Assembly: GCF_008704995.1 (NCBI RefSeq)
Contig: NZ_CP023747.1
Location: 1 to 64,000 of the forward strand
Length of the DNA: 64,000 bases
Origin: Streptomyces nodosus
GTDB lineage: Bacteria; Actinomycetota; Actinomycetes; Streptomycetales; Streptomycetaceae
Direction of reading: 5' to 3'
In this document: piece after piece, positions 18,295-27,707 of the stretch
Layout: each line of letters begins with the position of its first letter
How positions within the stretch are numbered: the stretch's first letter is position 1
Translations under genes and position numbers: made by a program
Notes under the pieces: generated by a model
What the model saw: only the letters and a program-made list of their open reading frames with translations
The model's database searches: none
What the model was told of the DNA's origin: nothing

Positions 18295-19554
18295 ATGACC
18301 ATGACCATAACCATGACCAGTTCTAAGAGCCTTTCCGCCCCTGGCGATCGTCTGCAGGACTACGAGACGGAGGACGGCGCAGCCTGGCGGGTGAGCGCAC
18401 TCAAGAAGGTGAGCTACGACGTCATGGTGCAGCCGCGGCTGCTCGATCCGGCGAATCCGGCGCTCGCCCGTGCCGTCACGTCCGGTGCAGCACCTGCACG
18501 CCGGCTCATCGTGATCGACGCTACGGTGCACTCTCTCTACGGCGAGCAGCTCGCCGCCTATCTGGCGAGTCAGGACGTGGAGTTCAACCTATGCGTCATC
18601 GACGCACACGAGTCAGTGAAGGTCATGGACACCGTCTTCGAGGTCGTGGACGCCATGGACGCCTTCGGTGTGCCGCGGCGCCACGCACCGGTACTCGCCA
18701 TGGGCGGCGGGGTACTCACGGACGTCGTCGGGCTTGCGGCGAGTCTGTACCGCAGGGCCACGCCGTACGTCCGCATACCCACGACCCTGATCGGGATGGT
18801 CGACGCGGGCATCGGTGCCAAGACGGGTGTCAACTTCCGTGAGCACAAGAATCGGTTAGGCACTTATCATCCTTCGTCGCTGACCCTCATCGACCCCGGT
18901 TTCCTCAACACGCTCGATGCCCGGCACCTACGCAACGGCCTCTCGGAAATCCTGAAGATAGCCCTGATCAAGGACGCCGAACTGTTCGAACTCCTGGCGG
19001 AGTACGGCGCGAGTCTGGTCGAGCAGCGGATGCAGCCGGGCGAGGACGCGGCAGAAGGTGCGGCGCTCACGGTGCTGCGCCGGGCGGTCCAGGGCATGCT
19101 GGAGGAACTCCAGCCCAATCTCTGGGAGCACCAGCTGCGGCGCCTGGTGGACTTCGGACACTCCTTCTCGCCGGCCGTCGAGATGGCGGCGCTGCCCGAG
19201 TTGCTTCACGGCGAGGCCGTCTGCGTCGACATGGCGCTCAGCTCGGTCCTCGCTCACCACCGGGGGCTTCTGACCGTGGCCGAGCTCGGCCGCGTCCTCG
19301 ATGTCATGCGCGTCCTCCACCTGCCTGTGCTCCACCCTGTGTGCACGCCGGAACTGATGCGCAGGGCGCTCGCGGACACGGTCAAGCATCGGGACGGCCG
19401 GCAGCACCTGCCCCTTCCTCGGGGGATCGGCGACGCCGTGTTCGTGGATGACCTCACCCAGCAGGAGGTCGAAGCCGCGCTGCTCATGCTCGCCGAGCAT
19501 GAGCAGGCGCCGCAGCAGCCGACGTTGCGCGGTCCCTTGGATCTGGGGGTCTGA
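18295..19554 (+). CDS. valA: 2-epi-5-epi-valiolone synthase (sugar phosphate cyclase)
   Basis: A 419-residue member of the dehydroquinate-synthase-like sugar phosphate cyclases. It uses NAD and a divalent metal to cyclise sedoheptulose 7-phosphate into 2-epi-5-epi-valiolone, the first committed step to C7N cyclitols. Seen in sequence: the NAD loop [48 protein letters not shown] and the metal-site histidine region [12 protein letters not shown] with LLHGEAV. ATG 18295 follows GAGAGGG. A TTA leucine codon at 18856-18858 lies in a local run of unusually AT-ending codons, consistent with bldA control. It is followed by valB after four bases. Confidence 0.95.
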   Translation: MTMTITMTSSKSLSAPGDRLQDYETEDGAAWRVSALKKVSYDVMVQPRLLDPANPALARAVTSGAAPARRLIVIDATVHSLYGEQLAAYLASQDVEFNLCVIDAHESVKVMDTVFEVVDAMDAFGVPRRHAPVLAMGGGVLTDVVGLAASLYRRATPYVRIPTTLIGMVDAGIGAKTGVNFREHKNRLGTYHPSSLTLIDPGFLNTLDARHLRNGLSEILKIALIKDAELFELLAEYGASLVEQRMQPGEDAAEGAALTVLRRAVQGMLEELQPNLWEHQLRRLVDFGHSFSPAVEMAALPELLHGEAVCVDMALSSVLAHHRGLLTVAELGRVLDVMRVLHLPVLHPVCTPELMRRALADTVKHRDGRQHLPLPRGIGDAVFVDDLTQQEVEAALLMLAEHEQAPQQPTLRGPLDLGV

Positions 19555-19558
19555 GGGC

Positions 19559-20680
19559 ATGGACGGAGTACGTGCCGTACTGCTGGCGGGCGGCGAAGGC
19601 CGGCGCATGGGGCCGTTGGGGCACGGCAGGCTCAAGCCGCTGGTGCCGTTCGGCGGCACCTCCCGCCTGATCGACTTCAGCATCGCCAACGTCCACCGGT
19701 CGGGCTTGCGGGATGTCCTGTTGTTGTCCCAGTACGAGGAACGCCACCTCATGGACGACCTGCATCTGGTGTGGAACGGGCGCCACCACGACTTTCGAAT
19801 ACACTTCGGCCCCTACGACGCGGTGTACCGGAGTTCACCGGGCGAGCTGCCCGAGCAGATGCCGGAGCGCACGTGGCCGATGGAGCGCGGCACAGCCGAC
19901 GCACTGCTCAGCAAGGCCGAGTACATCTTCGGACAGGGTGACTCAGCGGCCTCGGAAATCCTCGTTCTCCATGCGGACCACGTCTACCGTTTCGACTACG
20001 GCAGCATGATCCGCGAGCACCGCGCGTCAAAGGCCGCGCTGACCGTCTCGTATCAGCGCATCGAGCGGCGGTACGTGCACCTGTTCGGCATGGTTGAGTT
20101 CGACAGGAACGGCTTGCTCACAGCCTTCGAGGAGAAGCCTCAGCACCCCACCAGCGACCTGGTGTTCGCTGCTTTCTGCCTCTTCGACGCGGCAACGCTG
20201 CGGCGTTACCTGGAACAGCTGAACGGCACGGACTGGCAGCACGACATCAGCAGGGATGTCATCCCGGCCATGCTGGCCGGCGGCGAATTCATCCGTGGGT
20301 ATGAGGTCAAGAGCTACTGGGAGGACATCGGCACCGTGGACCGCTACCACCGTGCTCACCGCGGACTGCTGCAGGCCGAGCCGACGCTCGCGTTGGCCGA
20401 CATGCCGCTCACCGTGGCCCCCGAGGTGCCGCGGCGCCTCGTCCTAGACGGGCCCGGCGGCCACGCCAGTATCGTGGCGGCCGACGTGGTGAACGAGGGC
20501 AAGATCGTGGACAGTGTGGTGTACCCAGGCGCACGCATCGGTCCCGGAGCACAGGTGGTCGACTGCGTCGTGCTGCCGGGCGCCCGGGTACCCGACGGAG
20601 CACGCCTGTCGTCGGCCGTCGTGCTGGAGGACGGCTCCGTCCAGCAGTGCGAGGCGGCACGGGAAGAGGTCGCACCGTGA
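19559..20680 (+). CDS. valB: Nucleotidyltransferase for cyclitol 1-phosphate (ValB; ADP-glucose pyrophosphorylase family)
   Basis: A 373-residue protein of the GlgC family: N-terminal [13 protein letters not shown] pyrophosphorylase signature, [26 protein letters not shown], and a C-terminal left-handed beta-helix of hexapeptide repeats ([25 protein letters not shown]). In validamycin biosynthesis ValB activates valienol 1-phosphate to the nucleotide donor used by ValL. ATG 19559 follows GAGGG. The end overlaps valC in a GTGA junction. Housekeeping glycogen GlgC is an alternative on sequence alone, but the context decides for ValB. Confidence 0.88.
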   Translation: MDGVRAVLLAGGEGRRMGPLGHGRLKPLVPFGGTSRLIDFSIANVHRSGLRDVLLLSQYEERHLMDDLHLVWNGRHHDFRIHFGPYDAVYRSSPGELPEQMPERTWPMERGTADALLSKAEYIFGQGDSAASEILVLHADHVYRFDYGSMIREHRASKAALTVSYQRIERRYVHLFGMVEFDRNGLLTAFEEKPQHPTSDLVFAAFCLFDAATLRRYLEQLNGTDWQHDISRDVIPAMLAGGEFIRGYEVKSYWEDIGTVDRYHRAHRGLLQAEPTLALADMPLTVAPEVPRRLVLDGPGGHASIVAADVVNEGKIVDSVVYPGARIGPGAQVVDCVVLPGARVPDGARLSSAVVLEDGSVQQCEAAREEVAP

Positions 20681-21732
20681 CGGCACTCATCCCCGCGCCG
20701 TGTGACCTCGTGGTGGCCGACCTCGGTGGTACGACCCTGCGCGTGGGCCGTATCGGGGCGGGCACGTCCGAGGTGCGCGATGTGCAGCGGGTGCCTACCG
20801 ACGGACTCGGTCGGTACGGGGCACTCGCCCCGCAGGAACTCCAGGACCGGGTCGTGGAGCAGCTCGGGCGGGAGATCGCGGCTCGCCTCGCCTGTCCGGG
20901 GCAACCACCTGCTCAGGCCGTGGCAGTGTCCTTCGCTGGGCCAATGACGTCCGACGGAGTCGTGCTTGCTGGCCCGACACTGTGGGGAGGACCTGCGGCA
21001 CCACTGCCCATCGCGGACGTGTTGGCGAAGCATCTGGGCCTGCCAGTGGTAGCGGCCAACGACGTGACCGCAGCGGCCTGGCGCTACGCCTCGGCCGAGT
21101 CCGAGCCCTTCTGCCTGACCACTGTGAGCTCGGGCATCGGGAACAAGGTGTTCCGCCACGGCGAGATCGTCATCGACGAGCACGGGTACGGCGGGGAGAT
21201 CGGCCACTGGCTCGTCGACCCCGCCCAGGACGCCGCGCCGTGCGAGTGCGGAGGACGCGGCCACCTCGGGGCGATCGCGTCAGGACGCGGCGCGCTATTC
21301 GCGGTGCGCGCGGCGGCGGCAGCCGACACCGTTGCCTTCGCGCGCTCGGCGTTGGCCGAGCCATCGGGCGGCGTGCCCGACGGCATCACCAACGAGGCGT
21401 TCGCGGCGGCGGCCCGAGCAGGCGACAGGTTCGCGCGGGAGTCGCTGCGCCGCTCACTGCAGCCCCTTGCGTCCGCGGTGAGCCTGCTCTTCACCGCGAT
21501 CGGTGTGCGCCGCTACCTGTTCGTCGGGGGCTTCGCCCTGGCCTTGGGCGACACCTTCCTGACGCTGCTCGGCGACGAACTGGTGCGGATCGGCTGCTTC
21601 GGCTTGGACGAGCGTGCGACGCGCGCCATGCTCGCGCTGGGCGAGGACGACGACGACCACTGCCTCATCGGCATCGGTCAGTTGGCGGCAGATCGCCTCG
21701 GCACTCCCGGGGCCCTCGAGGCGACGGCATGA
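20677..21732 (+). CDS. valC: C7-cyclitol kinase (ValC; ROK/glucokinase family)
   Basis: A 351-residue ROK-family kinase with the phosphate motif [10 protein letters not shown] at the N-terminus, SSGIGNK in the active-site region and the family zinc-like block [15 protein letters not shown]. The canonical pattern CxCGxxGCxE is changed at its third cysteine and glutamate. ValC phosphorylates the C7 hydroxyl of valienone/validone-type intermediates, producing the 7-phosphate that ValL needs. The GTG at 20677 overlaps the valB stop (GTGA) after GAAGAGGT; an upstream ATG would run inside valB. The end overlaps the start of a decayed gene by ATGA. Confidence 0.88.
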   Translation: MTALIPAPCDLVVADLGGTTLRVGRIGAGTSEVRDVQRVPTDGLGRYGALAPQELQDRVVEQLGREIAARLACPGQPPAQAVAVSFAGPMTSDGVVLAGPTLWGGPAAPLPIADVLAKHLGLPVVAANDVTAAAWRYASAESEPFCLTTVSSGIGNKVFRHGEIVIDEHGYGGEIGHWLVDPAQDAAPCECGGRGHLGAIASGRGALFAVRAAAAADTVAFARSALAEPSGGVPDGITNEAFAAAARAGDRFARESLRRSLQPLASAVSLLFTAIGVRRYLFVGGFALALGDTFLTLLGDELVRIGCFGLDERATRAMLALGEDDDDHCLIGIGQLAADRLGTPGALEATA

Positions 21733-22450
21733 CCGCGCTGATCGTCGGAAACGGCTCCACGGGCGTCACGCTGACCACAGGACTGCGTCGGCTGCGGAAG
21801 TCGTCGTGGTTGTCTCCAGGACGCGGCCGAGGTCCGATACGCTTACCGAGGGTGTCCCGTGGAAACGGCTCGACGTGACACCGCCCGGGGACGTCACCCG
21901 GGTGCTGGCCGCCTGCGACACCGGGCAGGCCGTCCTCGTGTCCGGACCCTCGGACGTCACCCGGTATGGGGAGCCATAGGACGCCGTGACAGGACATGTC
22001 GAGGCGGAACGGCCTACGTGCCACCCGCCGAACGGCGTCGGCCAGCGCGTACGGCAGGGCGGAGCAACAGCCGGCCAGTCTGACGGTACTGCGAGTCGGC
22101 TTCGTCCACGGCCCGGAGAACCTGACGCTTTTCGGCCGGCTGCATTTCTTCGCTCGGCGCGCGCACGCACCGGTCGAGGGCCACGAGGTGCGCGCGCCCC
22201 CGTGACTGGTGGACGACTCCGGTCCTTGTACCGTCACGAGCGCGCTCGTGACGGTACAAGGGTCCGTCCCTCTGCACACCGGCGGATCCGACCGAGTCAC
22301 GGGCCGCAGGACGGTGTACGAGCAGGCCCCCGAGCAGCTGCCTGGCTGGCGCCCTCGGCCTCGCGCTCCCTCAGGTCCGTGAGGTTCGCGAGGCGCCCGC
22401 CATCTGTCGCACGCCTCGCGGTCCACACGGACGGCTCGCAGCGATCGACC
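21729..22450 (+). pseudogene. Decayed NAD-dependent epimerase, paralogue of valK
   Basis: The ATG at 21729 overlaps the valC stop (ATGA), and the first residues, [20 protein letters not shown], are a Rossmann start. After a frameshift comes VPWKRLDVTPPGDVTRVLAACDTGQAVLVSGPSDVTR, which parallels the valK product (RWTRVDVTSGPQVAALMD..., HGPSDIT). Later frames give SAYGRAEQQ, the catalytic Tyr block, and LTVLRVGFVHGP. At least three frameshifts are needed. It therefore encodes no complete enzyme, unless sequencing errors are responsible. Confidence 0.7.
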
Positions 22451-22476
22451 CATCAACCAGCCTGAGGAGGCAGCCC

Positions 22477-23769
22477 TTGCTCTCCCCCGACCGCCCGCGC
22501 GCGCTCGGAGCAGCCGCGCCTTCTTCCGCCGATGCCGGCTCGTCCTCGTGTGGCGACGGCCAAGGACCGCCGCCGCGTGGGGTGCCCGGCGCCCAACGAG
22601 TCGACCACCTGGCGTTCACCGTGTCCGACCTGGACGCCGCGATCGACTTCGCCGTCACGGCACTCGGTGGCGAACTCGTGTACCGGCTCGCGCCGTTGGC
22701 GCACGCCGACAACTGGATGCGCGTACACCTCGACGTCCACCCGAGAGCCAGCGCCGAGATCGCCCTCGTCCGCCTGGGACCCGACACCAACCTCGAACTG
22801 TTCGCCTACGAGTCGCCGGACCACACCGCCGCGCCACGGGCACCGCACGATGCGGGGCACGTCCACCTCGCGTTGCATGTGACGGACGTGACACGGGCCG
22901 CCGCCGAACTCACACGTCGAACGGGGGTGAACCCACTCGGCCCGGTCCTCCGTGTCCCCGACGGGCAGCCCGATGCGGGCACGCACTGGATGAGACTGTC
23001 CTCGCCGTTCGGCGCGCCCCTCGAACTGCGTTCCGTACCTGAGGTGTTGCCGTACGAGGCGGGTGGCGGCACACCACGCCGCCGACCGCCGGGGCCATGG
23101 TGCAACCGGGACGACGGCGCGGGGAGCCGACGTGGCCTGCCCGGCGCAGTCGGCGTCGATCACTTCGCCAGGACCGTCACGGACCTCGACGCGGCCGAGC
23201 AGTTCTTCGTGGATGTCCTGGGCGCCGAGTCCCTGTACCGAAACGAGCAGAGCGTGCTTCCCATGGACATGGCGGCGGCGCTCGGCGTGCCGCCCGGTGG
23301 CACCCTGCGGCGGGCCGTGCTGGGCATGGGCCCGACCGACACCATCGAACTGGCCTGCTACGAGGGGCCGTCGGCCGGCAACCCACACCCTCCGCACAAC
23401 AGCGACGTCGGCGGCAGCCATCTCGCCCTGCACGTCCGCGACGTGGACGTGGCTGCCGCCTACCTGGCCGCGCACGGCTGCGCCGTGCTTGGCCAGCCGG
23501 AGACGATCGACGAGGGGCCACTCACCGGCGACCGATGGGTGTACACACGCGCCCCGTTCGGTCTGTACGTGGAGGTGGTACGCATGCCGGACGGCGCACT
23601 GCCCTACGAACGCACCACCGCCGCCCGACGCAGGGCCGCGCATGAGCTGTCATGGACCGACCGTACGCCACCCCGGCCCGCCCGGGACACTGTGCCGGAC
23701 AGCCTCGGGCCAGATGCATCGAGCACTCAGCGGCGTCCCCGGGGGAGAGGAACCTCATGCCGGCCCTGA
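22477..23769 (+). CDS. valD: Two-domain VOC (glyoxalase-fold) protein, ValD-type cyclitol epimerase
   Basis: A 430-residue protein with two tandem vicinal-oxygen-chelate modules: VDHLAFTVSDLDAAIDFAV (about residue 43 on) and VDHFARTVTDLDAAEQFFVDVLG (about 228 on). Each is followed by a metal-ligand-type histidine (HVHLALHV and SHLALHV) and a terminal glutamate region. VOC proteins such as CetB epimerise 2-epi-5-epi-valiolone; ValD is their validamycin-cluster relative, and its reaction is inferred. The start appears to be TTG 22477, six bases after GGAGG. The proline- and glycine-rich C-terminal tail is unusual. It follows the decayed epimerase on the same strand. Confidence 0.75.
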   Translation: MLSPDRPRALGAAAPSSADAGSSSCGDGQGPPPRGVPGAQRVDHLAFTVSDLDAAIDFAVTALGGELVYRLAPLAHADNWMRVHLDVHPRASAEIALVRLGPDTNLELFAYESPDHTAAPRAPHDAGHVHLALHVTDVTRAAAELTRRTGVNPLGPVLRVPDGQPDAGTHWMRLSSPFGAPLELRSVPEVLPYEAGGGTPRRRPPGPWCNRDDGAGSRRGLPGAVGVDHFARTVTDLDAAEQFFVDVLGAESLYRNEQSVLPMDMAAALGVPPGGTLRRAVLGMGPTDTIELACYEGPSAGNPHPPHNSDVGGSHLALHVRDVDVAAAYLAAHGCAVLGQPETIDEGPLTGDRWVYTRAPFGLYVEVVRMPDGALPYERTTAARRRAAHELSWTDRTPPRPARDTVPDSLGPDASSTQRRPRGRGTSCRP

Positions 23770-24790
23770 CACCGGTCGCTCCCACCGTACCGGCCGGTGT
23801 CACCACCCTGGCAGTCCTTGCTGATCCGCAGGCCCGCGAGGCACAGATCTTCCACGGGGAGCGCGGACAGCTGTACCGGCAGACGGCACCGGACTCGGCA
23901 TGGCTCGTCCTTGAACCACGGATCGCGGCGGCGGTCAAGCACCCGCTCACGGCTCGGCCATCACATCGGCTGCGTGTACCAGGACACGACACTGGCTCCG
24001 ACGATGGACGAGACGCGGACGTCCGGGCGACCGTGGTCGTGTCGTTTCGTGTTCACGGGCCGCGGCGGCGCCTGCGCGAGCTGCCGGCCTGTCTGCGGGG
24101 GCTCCGTGCGACAGCTACCGAGCCGTCGGGACGAATGAGGAGCCGCGCAACCGTCAGGCGATCGAGGCTGTCGCCGACGGTGTCTCCTCGCCCACGAGAA
24201 CGGCGACCCCGACAAGTCCCGGGCGGTGGACGTGGGCGTGGTCGATGCGCCCGGCGACGCGGAGGTGATCTGTATCCTGGATATCGGCACGCTGGCAGAC
24301 CGCGATTCCAGCAGGCGGGATCCCACTGTTCCGAGCGCCTCGCACGACGGGTCATCTCAGCCACCGAGACATCCGGTGCGTGTACGAGGCGCCCACCAGC
24401 CGGGCGATCCGGCACCGCCTCGCGGGCAGGCCCCCCCGCAGGTGGATCCGGATCATGCGTGGGCCTTCGTCCTGCGGCGGCCACCGGGGTGCTGTGTGGG
24501 AGCACGCGCGAGCGCGTTCCACCGCATCGGCGGCACGGACGAGCGCTTCGAGGGATGCGACGGCGAGGCAACGGCTTCGCCTACCGGATGGGCACTCGTT
24601 TCCCCGTCCGATCCGTGCCATGGCCCCTCTTGCGTATGCACCACCCGCCGCGCTGCGGGAGGACGGAGAGTTCGTCAACGCCCTCATTTGCGATACTCAC
24701 GCCCGCTCCGGTGCACCGCCGTGCCATGCCAGCGCGTCAGAGAGACATCTCGCGTGCGGAACAGGTCAAGCCGCCGTGGTCAGGGCCTCT
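23757..24790 (+). pseudogene. Decayed second GT2 glycosyltransferase
   Basis: The ATG at 23757 has GGGGAGAGGAAC upstream and opens MPALTPVAPTVPAG, followed by about 70 clean residues. Then frames change repeatedly: VVVSFRVHGPRRRLRELPACLRGL resembles a GT2 start, AEVICILDIGTLADRD the DxD region, AFHRIGGTDERFEG and FAYRMGTRFPVRSVPW the conserved second half. All parts occur in the correct order on the plus strand but in different frames, so this is a dead glycosyltransferase overlapping the valD 3' end by 13 bases. Confidence 0.65.
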
Positions 24791-25545
24791 GAAGGACTGG
24801 AGGTGAACGCATGCCGCTCGTCGAAGGACTGTCGGCGGGTGACCGGTGCGGAACTGGAGTATGCCCTCAGTGCCAGGGCGTCGGCGAGGCGTGTGCGGTC
24901 GTCTCCGATCTCGACGAGGAGTCCCGGGGCATCCTCGACAGCTCCGGGTCGGCGAGCGCGCTCGGCGCGGAAGACGGAACGCAGGCGCTCGGTCCCGGCA
25001 TCAGTTCCCCGCTGGTGGCCGGCTCGCTCAGGTGCGGACCGCAGCTGGGGGAGATCAGGGAGGACGGCTCCGGCCGGGGATCGGAGCCCGTGGCCAGGGC
25101 GACACGGGCCTCAGCGTGGGCCGGGCCGTGCCGCTTGCCCATGAGGGGGTCCAGGGCGGCTGTGGTACTCGCGCAGCAGCGAGCGGACCTGATCGACCGG
25201 CTGCCGGCGATTCCAGACCGCGTCCTGCCTGGCGCGGGCGAGCAACGGCGGCGGCACGGGCCAGGCCGGGGTCATCGGACAACGGCCGATGGGCTGGCGC
25301 GTCCGTGCAATCGGGTCGCCCTGCGGCAGGCTCGCACCAGGACGACCGACGAACATCGGTTCCGGATGGGTTCGTGGCCGCCCGAGGGCTCCGGCGGTCA
25401 CCGGTCTCTCGTCAGGCCCCCAGGGGCCGGGAGCCTCAAGGGATTCACCGGCGCCCGCGGGCCAGCACGAACCCATCCATCAGCCAGACCAGCCACCCGA
25501 ACCCGGGCCCGGCTGGATCCCTACACACGGATTGGGACCATCACT
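24791..25545. other. About 750 bp before the dioxygenase, no gene recognised
   Basis: GC-rich sequence with long open frames on both strands but no recognisable protein. It precedes the dioxygenase start at 25546 and may be decayed coding DNA like the stretch before it. Confidence 0.4.
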
Positions 25546-26637
25546 ATGACCACAAGTGTTCCCGTCGTCGACCTGGAGGTGTGGCAGGCAGCCGACGCCG
25601 ACGACCGGGCACCCCTGGCGAAGACCATCGACAATGTCCTGCGCACCACGGGCGTGTTTCTGTTGGCGGGCCACGGCGTGCCGACGGAGCTGACCGCGCG
25701 TCTGCGCACGACGGGGCGCGCCTTCTTCGACCTGCCGTGGGAACAGAAGGAGCCCCACGCCGTGCAGCGCCCGCACGACAATGGCTGGCGCGGCCTCGGC
25801 AAGCAGCAGGTGGCCGCTGCCGGAGGCACGGGGGGCGCTCCTGATCTACACGAGGCGTTCCACATGGGTCCGGGCCACCGTACCGGGGACGACGCCTTCG
25901 ACGCCCTGTACTACCCTGCCAACAAGTGGCCGCCGCAACTGCCGGAGCTTCGGGAGGCGGCGCTCGCCTACACGAGCCACATGACGCGGGTCGCAGGCGC
26001 GGTCATGGAGATGCTGGCCGAGGTGCTGGGCCTTGAGCCCTCCTTCTTCACGTCCCGATGTGGGCGTGCCACCTGGACACAGAGCATCAACTGGTATCCG
26101 TCGCTGGACACCGTCGGCACGACGGCCGAGGGGCAGATGCGGGTCGGTCCGCACACTGACTTCGGCACCATCACCTTGCTGGACCGCCAACAGGGTGTCT
26201 CCGGCCTCGAGGTGTGGAACGAGGAGGACGGTTGGTTCGCGCCGCCGTTCGTGGAGGGAACCTTGGTGGTGAACCTGGGCGATCTGACGAACCAGTGGAC
26301 GAACGGACGGTGGCGCTCACTGCTGCACCGCGTGCTGGCCCCCAGCGCGAGTGCTCCGCAGGAGGAAATGGTCTCCCTCGTCTACTTCTTCGATGCGGAT
26401 CCGGAAGCGGAGATCGTGCCGCTCGCCGCGCCGGTCGGCGGCGGTGCGGGCATGCCCACCGTGATCGCTGGTGAAACGATCCTGGAGAAGAACGTCCAGA
26501 TGCTGCTCGATCTGAAGGGCCACGGGCTCTTCCAGGGTGAGCTGTCCTGTCATGGCCCTGCTGGCGCCCCCGGAAGCAGCCCGGCCGTGGATCACCAACC
26601 GCCCCCCAACGTCGCCCCGCCCAAACGGATCCAGTGA
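25546..26637 (+). CDS. vldW: Fe(II)/2-oxoglutarate-dependent dioxygenase (VldW-like)
   Basis: A 363-residue enzyme of the isopenicillin-N-synthase-like oxygenases: N-terminal VPVVDLEVW and DNVLRTTGVFLLAGHGVP, then the iron site HTDFGTITLL (His and Asp), VVNLGDLTNQWTNGRWRSLLHRV (second His). VldW converts validamycin A to validamycin B by hydroxylation; the match rests on family, size and location. The canonical 2-oxoglutarate-binding Arg two residues before the conserved Ser is replaced by Met (EEMVSLVYF). The ATG at 25546 fits the family start; its ribosome site is weak and a long upstream open frame is not protein-like. Confidence 0.75.
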   Translation: MTTSVPVVDLEVWQAADADDRAPLAKTIDNVLRTTGVFLLAGHGVPTELTARLRTTGRAFFDLPWEQKEPHAVQRPHDNGWRGLGKQQVAAAGGTGGAPDLHEAFHMGPGHRTGDDAFDALYYPANKWPPQLPELREAALAYTSHMTRVAGAVMEMLAEVLGLEPSFFTSRCGRATWTQSINWYPSLDTVGTTAEGQMRVGPHTDFGTITLLDRQQGVSGLEVWNEEDGWFAPPFVEGTLVVNLGDLTNQWTNGRWRSLLHRVLAPSASAPQEEMVSLVYFFDADPEAEIVPLAAPVGGGAGMPTVIAGETILEKNVQMLLDLKGHGLFQGELSCHGPAGAPGSSPAVDHQPPPNVAPPKRIQ

Positions 26638-26697
26638 CCGGCGCCGGGAACGACTTCGCCTGATCGTCACCGATCAACACGCCCGTTGCTTTGAGCC

Positions 26698-27240
26698 TTA
26701 AGGGCTCTTAGCATTCCGGCCAGGAAGGTCCGTCTCGTCACCGACGCGTAAGGGCTTCGGCTTGAGTACGGTCTCTCGTTTCCGTCTGCCGTTGCTGCGG
26801 CAGGGTTGCGCCACCTGCCCGCCCTGTCGTGGCCTTGCGGCTACGGCGGGTGGTGCGGGTTTCTGGTCGGCTCCACGAGGCTTCGACACCGCTGGGGTGT
26901 CCCGGTCGATGTCCAGGCCGCAGGCGCCGTATTCGTATGTCCGGATGTGCAGTGGCAGTTTGGCTTTCACCGCGCCGCACCCGGAACAGGTCTTGGAGGA
27001 GGGGAACCAGCGGTCGGCGGCCAGAGTGCGGCAGCCGTTGCGCTGGGTTTTGTAGGCGAGTTGGCGGCGGATCTCCCCGAGTGCGGCGTCGGCGATACGG
27101 CGGGCCAGGCGCCGGTTACGGAGCATCCCGGCGACGTTGAGGTCTTCGACCACGACGGTGCCGTACTCGGCCGCCACGGCGGTGGTGAGCTTGTGCAGGG
27201 CGTCCGCGCGGAGGTTCGCCACGCGGTGGTGGATTTTCAC
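26698..27240 (-). pseudogene. TnpB/IS1341-type nuclease C-terminal relic
   Basis: This frame holds only the last portion of a TnpB protein: VVVEDLNVAGM (RuvC-II region, catalytic Glu), SSKTCSGCGAVKAKLPL (first zinc-ribbon pair) and GLDIDRD (RuvC-III Asp). The second zinc-ribbon cysteine pair is half lost (TYEYGACG has Tyr for Cys), and the tail runs into a different frame. The first half of the protein, including RuvC-I, is missing. An imperfect palindrome (GAGCC..GGCTC, about 26692-26706) after the stop may be the old element end. Confidence 0.75.
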
Positions 27241-27707
27241 GACTTCGTCGTACGAAGTTCGAGGTCGTGTCGTCGTAAGCGCCGGGCATGCCGATCACTT
27301 CCACCGCAAGGGTTCGGTGCGGGGTCACCACGGACAGCCTTCGTCGCCGTTTCCGGAAACGTCGGCCGGCCGGTCACCGACGAAAAGCGGCTCGCCGAAC
27401 CGGTGAGGCGGGGTGCCGCCAAGGCAACCTGACTTCTGGAGGCGGCAGAGCGGATCCGAGATCCGGCTGTGCACGAATGTGCTCGATACGCACCAGGCGA
27501 GCGAACAGTCGCGGTCACCCGGCTCTTCGCCGCTCACCGCGCCACCGACAGCACCGTCCCATGGCACGGCATTGCCCATACGCACACCGCCATGTGTCAT
27601 CCGGGCTCTGCGCGAGGCCGTGACCAACCCGTCCCATGTCTCGTCCGACGCGGCCAAGGCAGGCCGGTGGACCTTCGAGCGCTCCTGGCGATCGCCGACT
27701 CGCGACG
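27241..27707. other. Gap between TnpB relic and rmlB, no gene
   Basis: About 470 bp without a supportable gene or hairpin. It should contain the 3' end of the rmlA-rmlB transcript. Confidence 0.4.

Noticed and set aside
24811..25545. Long open frame in front of the dioxygenase suggesting a 608-residue fusion protein
   Set aside because: The extra 245 residues are low-complexity Arg/Pro/Gly-rich with no recognisable domain. The family N-terminus starts at 25546.
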